Below the pieces are notes generated by a model. That model was not told the origin of the DNA, did no database searches, and saw only the letters and a program-made list of their open reading frames with translations. 37,135 bases of DNA from NCBI RefSeq assembly GCF_052216985.1, contig NZ_JBQOUY010000023.1:1-37135 (forward strand), written 5' to 3'. Of the stretch, positions 1 through 7,346 are shown piece by piece. The translations under genes and the position numbers were made by a program. How positions within the stretch are numbered: position 1 is the stretch's first letter; every line of letters begins with the position of its first letter. The stretch comes from Acidaminococcus fermentans_A (lineage in GTDB: Bacteria; Bacillota; Negativicutes; Acidaminococcales; Acidaminococcaceae).

Positions 1-75
1 AGTTCTCCGTTCGACTTGCATGTGTTAAGCACGCCGCCAGCGTTCGTCCTGAGCCAGGATCAAACTCTCCAAAAT
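1..75 (-). rRNA. rrs: 16S ribosomal RNA, 5' end only
   Basis: Read on the minus strand, positions 68 to 49 are the universal bacterial 27F priming site (AGAGTTTGATCCTGGCTCAG), followed by GACGAACGCTGGCGGCGTGC. That is the invariant start of bacterial 16S rRNA. By alignment with E. coli numbering (27F starts at nucleotide 8) the mature 5' end falls near position 75. Only the first ~75 nucleotides are inside the window; the rest of the rRNA operon lies to the left. The variant with GGAGAGTTTGATCC and the string GCTTAACACATGCAAGTCGAACGG is common in Firmicutes including Negativicutes. Confidence 0.97.
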
Positions 76-239
76 AGAGTATTTTGAAGAGCCGCTTGGC
101 TCTCGAAAAACTAGCTTTGATTTTTTATCCTGGTTGTCATCCAGGTGACTCGATCTCATCACCGTAAAGGTGACTTGACCCGCACATCTGTCAACAATAT
201 TCAGTTTTCAGGGTTCTAACCTTATCGCTCATCGGCGAC
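76..239 (-). other. 16S rRNA leader (external transcribed spacer)
   Basis: This stretch lies between the rRNA promoter and the mature 16S 5' end and would be transcribed as leader. It contains several short hairpins: AGAGCC/GGCTCT around GCTT at 88-103, CCTGG/CCAGG at 129-145 and CACC/GGTG at 160-172. On the minus strand it also carries CCCTGAAAACTGAATA, which resembles the antitermination-associated leader segment of Firmicute rRNA operons (inference). No open reading frame of note is present. Confidence 0.7.
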
Positions 240-245
240 TTAATT

Positions 246-274
246 ATAATATCACGGGAGTAGATTTTTGTCAA
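246..274 (-). promoter_or_regulatory. rRNA operon promoter (sigma-70 type)
   Basis: On the minus strand a perfect -35 TTGACA (269-274) is separated by 17 bp from a -10 TATTAT (246-251). Directly upstream of the -35 is an A/T-rich run with T7 and T5 tracts (275-292), which looks like an UP element. Strength and position fit an rRNA promoter. A second TTGACA occurs in the leader at about 187-192 but has no matching -10. Confidence 0.85.
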
Positions 275-292
275 CAAAAATCTAAAAAAATT

Positions 293-414
293 GTCATACG
301 TCATATGTCATAAGTCATACGCTAATGGAAGCCGGGTATCCCAGACATTGAATCATAAGCAATTCCCAAAATTGCTTTTCAAAAGCGTATGACCTATGAT
401 GACTGACGTATGAC
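293..414. repeat. Inverted-repeat element 1, GTCATAN heptad arms
   Basis: A 122-bp element bounded by 30-bp inverted arms (293-322 and 385-414) that match at 25 of 30 positions. The left arm is four 7-bp units, each of the form GTCATAN, followed by GC toward the inside; the right arm has the same plan with drifted middle units. The ~62-bp interior contains a small AAGCAATT/AATTGCTT hairpin. It starts 4 bp past the scfB stop codon and ends just before the rRNA promoter. In the minus-strand RNA it would form a long stem followed by a T7 tract, so it could serve as the scfB terminator. The outer arm of the copy at 32243 matches the right arm here at 28 of 30 positions. Confidence 0.85.
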
Positions 415-418
415 GTTT

Positions 419-1825
419 TTACTTCTTCTCTACTTGGAATTTAAAGTTGTCGATGACCGGACGACGGTCTTCTCCGCCTTCTTTCATATCTTCCGTCAGG
501 AGAGCCTGGACGATGATGGCCATTTCCAGCCGTTTTTTCTGGATCCGACACCCGTAAGCATAGGGTTTTTCAATGGTGCCGTTGGTCAGATCCGCATTGG
601 CATGGCAGCCGCCGCTGCAGAAGAACCGGGCCCAACAGGTCCGGCAGTCTTCTTTTTTCATCACATGCATGTGACGGAAATACTGGACCATGTCCTTTTT
701 CACGATGCCCGTATCCAGGGTTCCCATCTTGTATTTCTCCCGGCCCACGAACTGATGGCAGGGATAGATGTCCCCTTCGGGGGTAATGGCGAAATATTCA
801 TGGCCGGCACCGCAGCCTGCCAGTCGTTTGGCCACGCAGGGACCATTGTCCAGAGCCACGTTGAAGTGGAAGAAGTCAAAGGGTACACCGGCCCGTTTCT
901 TTTCCAGATAGGCCCGGGCCAGTTTCTCATATTCTTTGTCCAGGGTGGGCCAGTCTTCTTCCGTCAGCACCCAGGGTTCGGTGGTGCCCACCACCGGTTC
1001 CATGGAGATTTCGGAACCCACATCCAGCATGGCCAGCACATCATCACAGAAATGGGTGTTGTAATGGGTATAGGTCCCCCGCAAGTAGTAGTTCTTCCCA
1101 TGGCGGGATTCGATGACTTTCCGGAAGCCCTTTACAGCTGCATCATAGGACCCTATATGACCCGGATAGGGACGCATATTGTCATGGGTCTTTTTGCTGC
1201 CGTCCAGGGACAGCACCAGCATCACCCGGTTGTCATTCAGATACTTTACGATTTCATCGGTGAGCAGGGTGCCGTTGGTGGTCAGGGTCAGTTTGATGTT
1301 CTTCCCAGTTTCTTTTTCCCGCTGACGTACATAGTCCACAATGAACTTCACTACAGGCATATTCATCAGAGGTTCCCCGCCGAACAGGTCCAGTTCCAGG
1401 TTGTGACGCTGTTTGCTTCCGGCAATGGCAAATTCAATGGCCTTCTGAGCCACTTCCTTGCTCATGAGCGCCCGATGTCCTCCGAAGTCCCCGGTGTCTG
1501 CAAAGCAGTAACCGCACCGCAGATTGCAGTCGTGGGCCACATGGAGGCACAGGGATTTCAGCACCGGTTCATCGGAAAAGGTGTCCGGCACCGGGAAGTC
1601 CGGGGAAAACAACAGCCCGGATTTCTGCAGTTCCTGGAGTTCTTCCAAAACTTCATCGATATCTTCTGCCGGATATTTGCCAGCGAAATGGGCTTTCGTC
1701 CCTTCGGCGTTGGTGCCGTCATAAAACCCCAGCAAATCATAAATCATGGCGTCGATGATGTGCACGGCGCCGCTGTTCACGTCAAGGACCACATAATTGT
1801 CGTCCAGATGCATTCTATGGATCAA
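419..1825 (-). CDS. scfB: SCIFF peptide maturase, radical SAM/SPASM protein
   Basis: A radical SAM enzyme that installs thioether crosslinks in the SCIFF precursor encoded just upstream (ranthipeptide maturation, known for the family). In the 468-residue form the cluster-binding motif CNLRCGYC has cysteines at 100, 104 and 107. A cysteine-rich C-terminal SPASM region carries CHQF and CRTCWARFFCSGGC for auxiliary Fe-S clusters. The N-terminal ~80 residues look like a peptide-recognition (RRE-like) domain. The open frame extends upstream to 1969, but the TTG at 1825 gives an N-terminus (M-IHRMHLDDN) that matches the family and lies after the intergenic hairpin; an ATG at 1813 is the alternative. 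Cytoplasmic, and expected to be co-transcribed with scfA. Confidence 0.93.
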   Translation of the reverse strand: MIHRMHLDDNYVVLDVNSGAVHIIDAMIYDLLGFYDGTNAEGTKAHFAGKYPAEDIDEVLEELQELQKSGLLFSPDFPVPDTFSDEPVLKSLCLHVAHDCNLRCGYCFADTGDFGGHRALMSKEVAQKAIEFAIAGSKQRHNLELDLFGGEPLMNMPVVKFIVDYVRQREKETGKNIKLTLTTNGTLLTDEIVKYLNDNRVMLVLSLDGSKKTHDNMRPYPGHIGSYDAAVKGFRKVIESRHGKNYYLRGTYTHYNTHFCDDVLAMLDVGSEISMEPVVGTTEPWVLTEEDWPTLDKEYEKLARAYLEKKRAGVPFDFFHFNVALDNGPCVAKRLAGCGAGHEYFAITPEGDIYPCHQFVGREKYKMGTLDTGIVKKDMVQYFRHMHVMKKEDCRTCWARFFCSGGCHANADLTNGTIEKPYAYGCRIQKKRLEMAIIVQALLTEDMKEGGEDRRPVIDNFKFQVEKK

Positions 1826-1856
1826 CTTTCTATCCGCCCTTCTTATACAAGAAAAT

Positions 1857-1880
1857 AGCTCCCTGCGCATGCAGGGAGCT
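1857..1880 (-). terminator. Hairpin between scfA and scfB, probable attenuator
   Basis: A perfect 10-bp stem, AGCTCCCTGC pairing with GCAGGGAGCT around a 4-nt loop, lies 16 bp after the scfA stop. It is followed on the minus strand by ATTTTCTT. The U-tract is imperfect, so partial termination or 3'-end protection of the scfA message is more likely than a full stop. It also argues against the longer upstream starts for scfB, which would place the hairpin inside the coding region. Confidence 0.7.
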
Positions 1881-1896
1881 TCCGCGCATAACTGGA

Positions 1897-2040
1897 TTAT
1901 GCTTTTTCGCAAACCTGGTTGCCTACCGTGCAGGAAGTCTTGCAGGCAGACTGGCAGGATGCCGGGCATTCGCCGCAGCCGCCGGTTCTCAGGGTCTTCT
2001 TCAGCATTTCTTTATTCACAGTTTTGATTCTCTTTGCCAT
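1897..2040 (-). CDS. scfA: SCIFF ranthipeptide precursor (six cysteines in forty-five)
   Basis: A 47-residue peptide with six cysteines at 22, 25, 29, 33, 37 and 44, the hallmark of the SCIFF family. It begins MAKRIKTVNKEMLKK, a leader typical of these precursors, and the Cys-rich core is interspersed with the Ser/Thr residues that accept thioether links. The ATG at 2040 is chosen over the longer frame to 2112 because AGGGAGGAA sits just upstream and the promoter -10 would lie inside the longer version. Modified by the adjacent radical SAM maturase. The biological role of mature SCIFF is not established. Confidence 0.95.
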   Translation of the reverse strand: MAKRIKTVNKEMLKKTLRTGGCGECPASCQSACKTSCTVGNQVCEKA

Positions 2041-2074
2041 CGTCGATTCCTCCCTATCTTCTGGTTTATAATCC

Positions 2075-2103
2075 ATTGTATCTGTTTTTCTAAAAGAACG
2101 CAA
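2075..2103 (-). promoter_or_regulatory. Promoter of scfA-scfB
   Basis: TTGCGT (2098-2103), 17-bp spacer, TACAAT (2075-2080) on the minus strand, placing transcription start about 28 bases before the scfA ATG at 2040. No terminator is visible between the upstream deacetylase gene and this promoter, so read-through from the rapZ operon is possible. Confidence 0.7.
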
Positions 2104-2127
2104 GCCTTTCAACCGTTCCTATCTTTC

Positions 2128-2979
2128 TTACAGATGGAGTTTGGTCCGGATCACATAGTATTGATGGATGACCCAATCGGAATCGATACCGGTCTGGTCG
2201 ATATAGCTTTGGATCTGAGCCCGCTTCAGATCATACTGGAAGCATCCCAGGTTCTCCGGTTTATTCTGGAACACATTGACCCGGCGCAGCCGCATGAGAT
2301 CTGTTTTATCCGTATTCACACCTACACGGCCGTCCACTCCAGCAATATAGCCGGATTTTTTCACCTGGGCCGCAATGGCATCGCTGGCAGAGCCGTTGGG
2401 ATAGGAGAAGGTAAGGCCTTCCGGCGGATTATAGATTCCCCGCATATGCTGCATGGAACTGGTCAATTCATATTCCACCTGTTCCGGTGTCATGCTTTCG
2501 AGAGGTTTGTGGTTAAAGGTATGGGATCCCAGAGCCCATCCATATTTCAGTAGTTCATGCTCCTGATGCCAATCCAGATAGCCCGGCCATCCTTCGTACT
2601 TCACAGCCATGTACATATTCCCCACAAAGCCGTATTTTTTCAGGATGGGAGCCGCATAGGTCAGGTTGTCCAGATATCCGTCATCAAAGATCAGTACGCA
2701 TTCCTTGTGGAATTTACGGCCCTCTTTCCGCCCTTTCACATAGTCCGCCAGGGTAATGGTCTTCCACCCTTCCTGTTTCAGGTATTTCATCTGCAAATCG
2801 AACTGTTCCGGCGGCATAGTATACGGATCATCATGACCCGGCTCTACCCTGTGATACGCAAAGATTGGCACGGTCTCTTCACAGAACCGCGGAAAATCCT
2901 GCTTCACATATTCATATCCCCCATAGGCAAATCCACATAATGCTGCCACAATCGCCAAAAAAATGATCAGTTTTTTCAT
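2128..2979 (-). CDS. Membrane-anchored polysaccharide deacetylase (NodB fold)
   Basis: A 283-residue carbohydrate esterase family 4-like protein, predicted to remove acetyl groups from N-acetylated glycans in the envelope. An N-terminal hydrophobic segment (residues 3-20) is a signal anchor, so the enzyme acts outside the inner membrane. Visible motifs are FAYHRV near residue 42, the metal and catalytic LIFDDGY with Asp99-Asp100, and SHTFNH (152-157), whose two histidines bind the metal. Its start overlaps the whiA stop by 4 bp (ATGA), so it is translationally coupled as the last gene of the rapZ-yvcK-whiA operon. Whether the substrate is peptidoglycan or another polymer cannot be told from sequence. 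Confidence 0.88.
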   Translation of the reverse strand: MKKLIIFLAIVAALCGFAYGGYEYVKQDFPRFCEETVPIFAYHRVEPGHDDPYTMPPEQFDLQMKYLKQEGWKTITLADYVKGRKEGRKFHKECVLIFDDGYLDNLTYAAPILKKYGFVGNMYMAVKYEGWPGYLDWHQEHELLKYGWALGSHTFNHKPLESMTPEQVEYELTSSMQHMRGIYNPPEGLTFSYPNGSASDAIAAQVKKSGYIAGVDGRVGVNTDKTDLMRLRRVNVFQNKPENLGCFQYDLKRAQIQSYIDQTGIDSDWVIHQYYVIRTKLHL

Positions 2980-3905
2980 TGCTCCCCATCCTTCAATTTT
3001 TCTGCTAACTGTTCCAGCTTCTTCAGCCGGTGATTGAACCCGGATTTTCCCACACTGTCCTCTGTCAGAGCGGCCAGTTCCCCCACGGAAAGATCCTGAT
3101 GATCCCTGCGGAGCCGGGCTGCTTCCTGCAGGGGTTCCGGTAGGGTGGCCAGCCCTACCGATTCTTCGATGACTCGGATCGCGTTCAGCTGCCGAACAGC
3201 CGTCTGCACCACTTTGTTCAGATTGGCCGTCTCACAGTTCACCTGCCGGTTCACCTTGTTGCGCATATCCTTCAGGACCCGGATATTCTCAAATTCCAAA
3301 TAGGAATGAGGGGCTCCGATCAGGGATAGGAAGGAAGCAATGGCATTGCCTTCCTTCAGATACACGATATAAGAATTTTTCCGGTCCACGATCCGGGCCG
3401 GCAGGCTGAATCCTTTCATGATTTTCTGGATGAACTGGCCCATATCCAGGCTGTCACAGATCAATTCCAGATGATAATCACTGATAGGCTTGTTCACAGA
3501 TCCCCCGGCCAGGAATACACCCCGGAGAAAAGCCCTGCGTTCCCCCTCTTTTTTCAGCAGGACATTCCCTCCTTCCTCCAGAGGAGAGAGCAAATGGAGC
3601 CGGCTCAGCGCGGCTCTGGCTTCATCGGAGGGAAGCACATGGACCTGATACCGGTTATTTTTTTTCAGTCTCCTGCTCCGGGTCACAATGACTTCCGTCT
3701 GCACAGGGAAATTATTTTTCAAGAGCCGCAGCACTCGTCGGGCCAAAGCCGCATTTTCCGTGGTGAAATGGATCCCCACTTTCCGCCCGCTGAGGGAAAC
3801 AGAGCCGCTGATCCGCAACAGTCCGAACAGTTCGGCCTGTTCACAGTCGTGTGCTTCTCCTTCTGCCCGTGCGATTTCATTTTTTACATCATGGGAAAAA
3901 GACAT
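2976..3905 (-). CDS. whiA: DNA-binding protein WhiA
   Basis: A 309-residue homologue of WhiA, which combines a LAGLIDADG homing-endonuclease-like N-terminal region with a C-terminal helix-turn-helix. In actinomycetes it regulates sporulation; in Firmicutes it affects division and chromosome segregation. Diagnostic stretches are SFSHDVKNEIAR at the N-terminus, FLRGVFLAGGSV mid-protein, and the C-terminal LSVGELAALTEDSVGKSG helix-turn-helix segment. Length is normal for the family. It follows yvcK by 3 bp with AAGGAG as ribosome binding site. Order and spacing match the conserved rapZ-yvcK-whiA block of Gram-positives. Confidence 0.95.
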   Translation of the reverse strand: MSFSHDVKNEIARAEGEAHDCEQAELFGLLRISGSVSLSGRKVGIHFTTENAALARRVLRLLKNNFPVQTEVIVTRSRRLKKNNRYQVHVLPSDEARAALSRLHLLSPLEEGGNVLLKKEGERRAFLRGVFLAGGSVNKPISDYHLELICDSLDMGQFIQKIMKGFSLPARIVDRKNSYIVYLKEGNAIASFLSLIGAPHSYLEFENIRVLKDMRNKVNRQVNCETANLNKVVQTAVRQLNAIRVIEESVGLATLPEPLQEAARLRRDHQDLSVGELAALTEDSVGKSGFNHRLKKLEQLAEKLKDGEQ

Positions 3906-3908
3906 GGG

Positions 3909-5282
3909 TCAGGACTCCTTTTTGGCGTGTTTCCGCAGTTCCTGCATGGTCTGCCGGGCAAAGAAATAATCAAAGAACCGGATGCCCTTGCCAAACAGCT
4001 TTAACCGGTAAATCAGGGCAATGATGGTCTTGGCCAGCTTCAGCGGATTATGCCGGACCAGGTCGCTGTTGTTCAGCAGCTTGGCCGGTACACAGTCGAT
4101 TCCCAGTTTCTCGATTTTCTCTACATCCGGAGAAACGGGCATGGCGCCTTCCTTCTCATATTTTGCCAGGATATCGGGAGAAGCTTTCTGCTCGTTGACC
4201 ACCACATAATCCAAGCACTGGCAGCCCATGTGCCGGATCAGGGCTTGGACATGTTCATAAGCTCCATAGTCATCGGTTTCTCCAGGCTGGGTCATCACAT
4301 TGCACACGTAGATCTTGACAGCTTTGGACTGGATCACCGCATCCCGGATCCCGGGCACGATCAAACTTGCCAGGACACTGGTATACAGGCTGCCCGGCCC
4401 CAGGATGATGGCATCAGCCTTCAGGATGGCATCCACTGCCCGCTGGGACGCCCGAGGATTTTCCGGTTCCGTCATCAGCCGGAGGATCTTATGAGGCGAA
4501 GCGGTGATGGAGCTTTCTCCCACCACCGTACTCCCATCATCCATTTGGGCCTTCAGCTGGATATTGTCCGTCGTATTGGGCCACACATGGCCCCGCACTT
4601 TCAAGATCTCGCAAGTGGCAGCGATGCCCTTTTCCATATCCCCGCCCTCCACATCGCTCATAGCGGCGATAAAGAGATTCCCTAGGTTATGGCCGCTGAG
4701 AGCGCTGCTTTTGAACCGGTACTGCATGACTTTTTCCATCAGCGGTTCTGTATCAGACAAGGCTACCAGGCAATTCCGCATATCTCCCGGCGGCAAGATG
4801 CCCAGTTCCTTCCGTAACCGGCCGGAAGATCCCCCATCATCAGCCGTAGTCACCACAGCCGTACAGTTGTTGGTGATCAGCTTGATCCCTCGGAGCAGGA
4901 CGGAAAGACCCGTCCCCCCCCCAATGACCACTACGCTGGGTCCTTTATCCAGTTTCTGCTGGGTAAAGATCAGCTCCCGGAGAGATTCCTTCTCTCCCGG
5001 CATCACCGCATTGATGATGGTCTTCACCACATGAGTGGCTCCCAGGAGCATGCAGAGGATCCCCAGTACCACGCTGAAGGCCCCCAGCCCGGTAATGGTA
5101 GACTGGTAGTACTCTCCGCCCACAGAATTGATGAACTGCAGCACCAAGGCTTCCAAAAGACCCACAAACTGATAATTGAAGATTAAAGTGACGCCCACGC
5201 AAGCCAGCACTGCACCGAAAGCAAAAAGGAACAGCCATCGTTTCAGGTTCAGCCCCGGGTACAACCACTTAATCCATTTCAT
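3909..5282 (-). CDS. yvcK: YvcK-family UDP-sugar binding protein with N-terminal membrane anchor
   Basis: Homologue of YvcK (gluconeogenesis factor, CofD-like fold), which binds UDP-GlcNAc and is needed for growth on gluconeogenic carbon and for cell shape in Bacillus. The core begins near residue 115 with VVVIGGGTG, followed by TTADDGGSSGRLR and PPGDMRNCL, all signature segments. Unlike the ~320-residue B. subtilis protein, this one has 457 residues because of a ~110-residue N-terminal extension with at least two hydrophobic helices (about 15-38 and 66-90). That predicts attachment to the membrane. The ATG at 5282 has AGGTGA 6 bp upstream; an ATG two codons earlier (5288) abuts that site and is less likely. 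Confidence 0.93.
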   Translation of the reverse strand: MKWIKWLYPGLNLKRWLFLFAFGAVLACVGVTLIFNYQFVGLLEALVLQFINSVGGEYYQSTITGLGAFSVVLGILCMLLGATHVVKTIINAVMPGEKESLRELIFTQQKLDKGPSVVVIGGGTGLSVLLRGIKLITNNCTAVVTTADDGGSSGRLRKELGILPPGDMRNCLVALSDTEPLMEKVMQYRFKSSALSGHNLGNLFIAAMSDVEGGDMEKGIAATCEILKVRGHVWPNTTDNIQLKAQMDDGSTVVGESSITASPHKILRLMTEPENPRASQRAVDAILKADAIILGPGSLYTSVLASLIVPGIRDAVIQSKAVKIYVCNVMTQPGETDDYGAYEHVQALIRHMGCQCLDYVVVNEQKASPDILAKYEKEGAMPVSPDVEKIEKLGIDCVPAKLLNNSDLVRHNPLKLAKTIIALIYRLKLFGKGIRFFDYFFARQTMQELRKHAKKES

Positions 5283-5292
5283 ACGCATTCAC

Positions 5293-6153
5293 CTATTTCT
5301 TTATCAAATCGCGATGGATGACCTGCACCCCATAGCCGCATCTTTCAATGAAGCTGCCCAGCTGGTTGGCGATGAACACGCTCCGGTGCCGTCCGCCGGT
5401 GCAGCCTACGCCGATCATCAGCTGGCTCTTGCCTTCCTGGACATACTGGGGCAGCAGGAACTGGATCAGAGCGAACAGCTTCTCTTCGAATTCCCCGGTC
5501 ACTGGCTTATCCTGGATATAATCCTTTACCGGCTGGTCATTGCCGCATAGGTTCTTCAGTTCCGGGATATAGAACGGATTGGGCAGGAAGCGTACGTCGA
5601 AGACCATATCACAGTCCAGGGGAAGCCCATATTTAAAGCCGAAAGACTGGACTACGATATTCATAGGAGGCAATTCCCCCCCTTTGCCAAAGAGCTGGAT
5701 GATCTTCCGGCGAAGTTCTTTGGTCGTCGTTTTGGAAGTATCGATGATGGTAGTGGCCCGTTTCCTGATTTGGCTGAGTATTTCCCGTTCCCGGGCGATA
5801 TCTGCACTGAGGCCATTATGTCCCGCCAGCGGATGGCGGCGCCGGGTCTCTTTGTAGCGACGGATCAATGTACCGTCATCTGCATCCAGGAAAACCAGCT
5901 CATAAGGCATGCTGCTCTGGTTCAGCTGATCCAATACCTGATTCAGGTCCTTGAAGAATTTGCCGCCCCGGATATCCACCACCAGGGCAAGCTGCGCTCC
6001 TCCATTTTTATTCTGGAGACACAGTTCGATGAATTTCGGGATAAATGTCGGGGGAAGATTGTCCACGCAAAAATAGCCCAGATCTTCCAGCGTCCGCATT
6101 ACCTGCGTCTTCCCCGCGCCGGACATCCCTGTGATGAGTAAAGTTCTCGCCAT
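5293..6153 (-). CDS. rapZ: RNase adapter / nucleotide-binding protein RapZ (YvcJ)
   Basis: A 286-residue P-loop protein. In E. coli RapZ delivers the GlmZ small RNA to RNase E and senses glucosamine-6-phosphate; the Firmicute homologue YvcJ binds GTP/ATP and influences competence. A Walker A motif GMSGAGKT sits at residues 8-15. A Walker B-like LVVDIRGG and the C-terminal IGVGCTGGRHRSV box of the sugar-phosphate sensing domain are present. It is the first gene of the rapZ-yvcK-whiA-deacetylase operon, 11 bp before yvcK. A purine-rich GGGGGTGGAAGG precedes the ATG. Confidence 0.95.
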   Translation of the reverse strand: MARTLLITGMSGAGKTQVMRTLEDLGYFCVDNLPPTFIPKFIELCLQNKNGGAQLALVVDIRGGKFFKDLNQVLDQLNQSSMPYELVFLDADDGTLIRRYKETRRRHPLAGHNGLSADIAREREILSQIRKRATTIIDTSKTTTKELRRKIIQLFGKGGELPPMNIVVQSFGFKYGLPLDCDMVFDVRFLPNPFYIPELKNLCGNDQPVKDYIQDKPVTGEFEEKLFALIQFLLPQYVQEGKSQLMIGVGCTGGRHRSVFIANQLGSFIERCGYGVQVIHRDLIKK

Positions 6154-6188
6154 TGGCCTTCCACCCCCTAAAAGTTTAGAACAGTTGT

Positions 6189-6218
6189 ATTATACAATGG
6201 GCAAAAAGTCTCTGTAAA
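6189..6218 (-). promoter_or_regulatory. Promoter of the rapZ operon
   Basis: TTTACA (6213-6218), 18-bp spacer, perfect TATAAT (6189-6194) on the minus strand, with about 30 bases from the predicted start of transcription to the rapZ ATG. It lies in the 80-bp gap after the HAD phosphatase stop. Confidence 0.72.
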
Positions 6219-6234
6219 GGCATGTACTGGTTCT

Positions 6235-7044
6235 TTACTTCGGGACTTCGATCTGCTGAGTCATGATAGTCCGTATGATCCGGGCCACACCATTCCTGGT
6301 ATTGGGAGCGGTGACTACCTTGGCAGCCCGGCACACTGCTTCGTTGGCATTTCCCATGGCCACTCCCATCCCTGCATGGGCGATCATGTCCAGATCATTG
6401 TCTGAATCTCCTACACAGAGGATCTCTTCTTCCCGGATTCCCTCCCGGGCGGCCAGAGCCTGGAGTGCATGCCATTTGTTGGTAGCGGGCGCTGTGATTT
6501 CCAAGAATCCCTTGGAGGAACTGACGATCTTGATTTTCCCGGCATATCGCCGTTCCAATTCACCACGGAGGCTTTCGACCTGATCCGTGATGGCCAGCAG
6601 CTTATGGGGTGCCTGAGGCAGGGCACGGATGGCTTCCGGCTGAACTTCATAGGGGACTCTGGCAAAATGAGCATAGAACCGGACTTCTTCACAATCCTGA
6701 GGAGCCCACAGACGATCCTCCACATAGGCCTGGATGTAGATGCCCCGTTCCAAACAATCATCCAGCAAAGGCTGGGCTGTTTCCAGCGGAAGGGGCCAAT
6801 TCCCAAGGACTTCCCCGCTGAGGGGATCTTTCACAAAAGCTCCGTTGTAGACCACAAGAGGATGGTTCAAACCTAGTTCCTGGGCATAGGGCAGGGCGGA
6901 ACGGTACATCCGTCCCGTAGCCAAAGTCACATAATATCCGGCCGCCGCTGCTTCCCGCACAGCCTCTGCGTCTTCCGGCGCGATATTCTTTTCCTGGTCC
7001 AGCAGGGTGCCGTCCAGGTCCATGGCAATCATTTTCAACGGCAT
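6235..7044 (-). CDS. Cof-type HAD-superfamily phosphatase
   Basis: A 269-residue HAD hydrolase of the Cof/YbiV type, likely dephosphorylating sugar phosphates or related small metabolites in the cytoplasm; the substrate cannot be predicted. The nucleophile motif is MDLDGTLL with Asp9 and Asp11. Motif II is TLATGRMY, and motifs III/IV are visible as CVGDSDNDLDMI with the preceding lysine (NKWHAL). The C2-type cap lies between. The ATG at 7044 is preceded by AGGAGG at ideal distance; the open frame extends to a TTG at 7071, but that would run into the rubredoxin terminator. Confidence 0.9.
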   Translation of the reverse strand: MPLKMIAMDLDGTLLDQEKNIAPEDAEAVREAAAAGYYVTLATGRMYRSALPYAQELGLNHPLVVYNGAFVKDPLSGEVLGNWPLPLETAQPLLDDCLERGIYIQAYVEDRLWAPQDCEEVRFYAHFARVPYEVQPEAIRALPQAPHKLLAITDQVESLRGELERRYAGKIKIVSSSKGFLEITAPATNKWHALQALAAREGIREEEILCVGDSDNDLDMIAHAGMGVAMGNANEAVCRAAKVVTAPNTRNGVARIIRTIMTQQIEVPK

Positions 7045-7069
7045 ACGTTTCCTCCTATTTCCTGCTAAC

Positions 7070-7100
7070 AAAAAAAGGCTGCCGCTTTCGTGCGACAGCC
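7070..7100 (-). terminator. Rho-independent terminator of rubredoxin
   Basis: On the minus strand GGCTGTCGC pairs with GCGGCAGCC (one G-U wobble) around ACGAAA and is followed by T7. It starts 10 bp after the rubredoxin stop and ends before the HAD phosphatase ribosome binding site. Confidence 0.88.
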
Positions 7101-7110
7101 CCTTCTTTTT

Positions 7111-7272
7111 TTAGGCTTCTTCAGAGAACTGATCCTTGCCTACGCCACAAATGGGGCAAACCCAGTCTTCCGGCAGATCTTCGAATTTGGTGCCAGGAGC
7201 AATGTTGTGTTCAGGATCACCAGCAGCTTCATCATACACATAACCGCAAACTTCACATACATATTTTTTCAT
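7111..7272 (-). CDS. Rubredoxin
   Basis: A 53-residue iron protein with the two CxxC knuckles at Cys6/Cys9 and Cys39/Cys42 that hold one Fe(Cys)4 centre. The typical YVCEVCGYVYD, the FEDLPEDWVCPICG block and the acidic surface are all present. It is a one-electron carrier in anaerobic metabolism, usually feeding superoxide or peroxide reductases or other redox enzymes; no partner enzyme is adjacent. It is a single-gene transcript with its own promoter (7313-7341) and terminator (7070-7100). Confidence 0.97.
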   Translation of the reverse strand: MKKYVCEVCGYVYDEAAGDPEHNIAPGTKFEDLPEDWVCPICGVGKDQFSEEA

Positions 7273-7312
7273 TGTTTTATCCCCCTACGGTTTATTAGTG
7301 ATTTCGCCCTCG

Positions 7313-7341
7313 ATTATACCAAAGGTTCCCTATGATAGCAA
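7313..7341 (-). promoter_or_regulatory. Rubredoxin promoter
   Basis: TTGCTA (7336-7341), 17-bp spacer, TATAAT (7313-7318) on the minus strand, about 40 bp before the ATG at 7272. The A/T palindrome at 7347-7378 begins 5 bp upstream of the -35. Confidence 0.78.
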
Positions 7342-7346
7342 TAGGT

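Noticed and set aside
187..192. Second TTGACA inside the rRNA leader as a tandem promoter
   Set aside because: No acceptable -10 at 16-18 bp spacing; the sequence there is GC-rich.
293..414. Short repeated GTCATAC units considered as a CRISPR array
   Set aside because: Units are 7 bp and contiguous with no spacers, and no cas gene is in view.
410..1858. 482-codon plus-strand frame opposite scfB
   Set aside because: Mirror of the radical SAM gene; no ribosome binding site and no recognisable domain.
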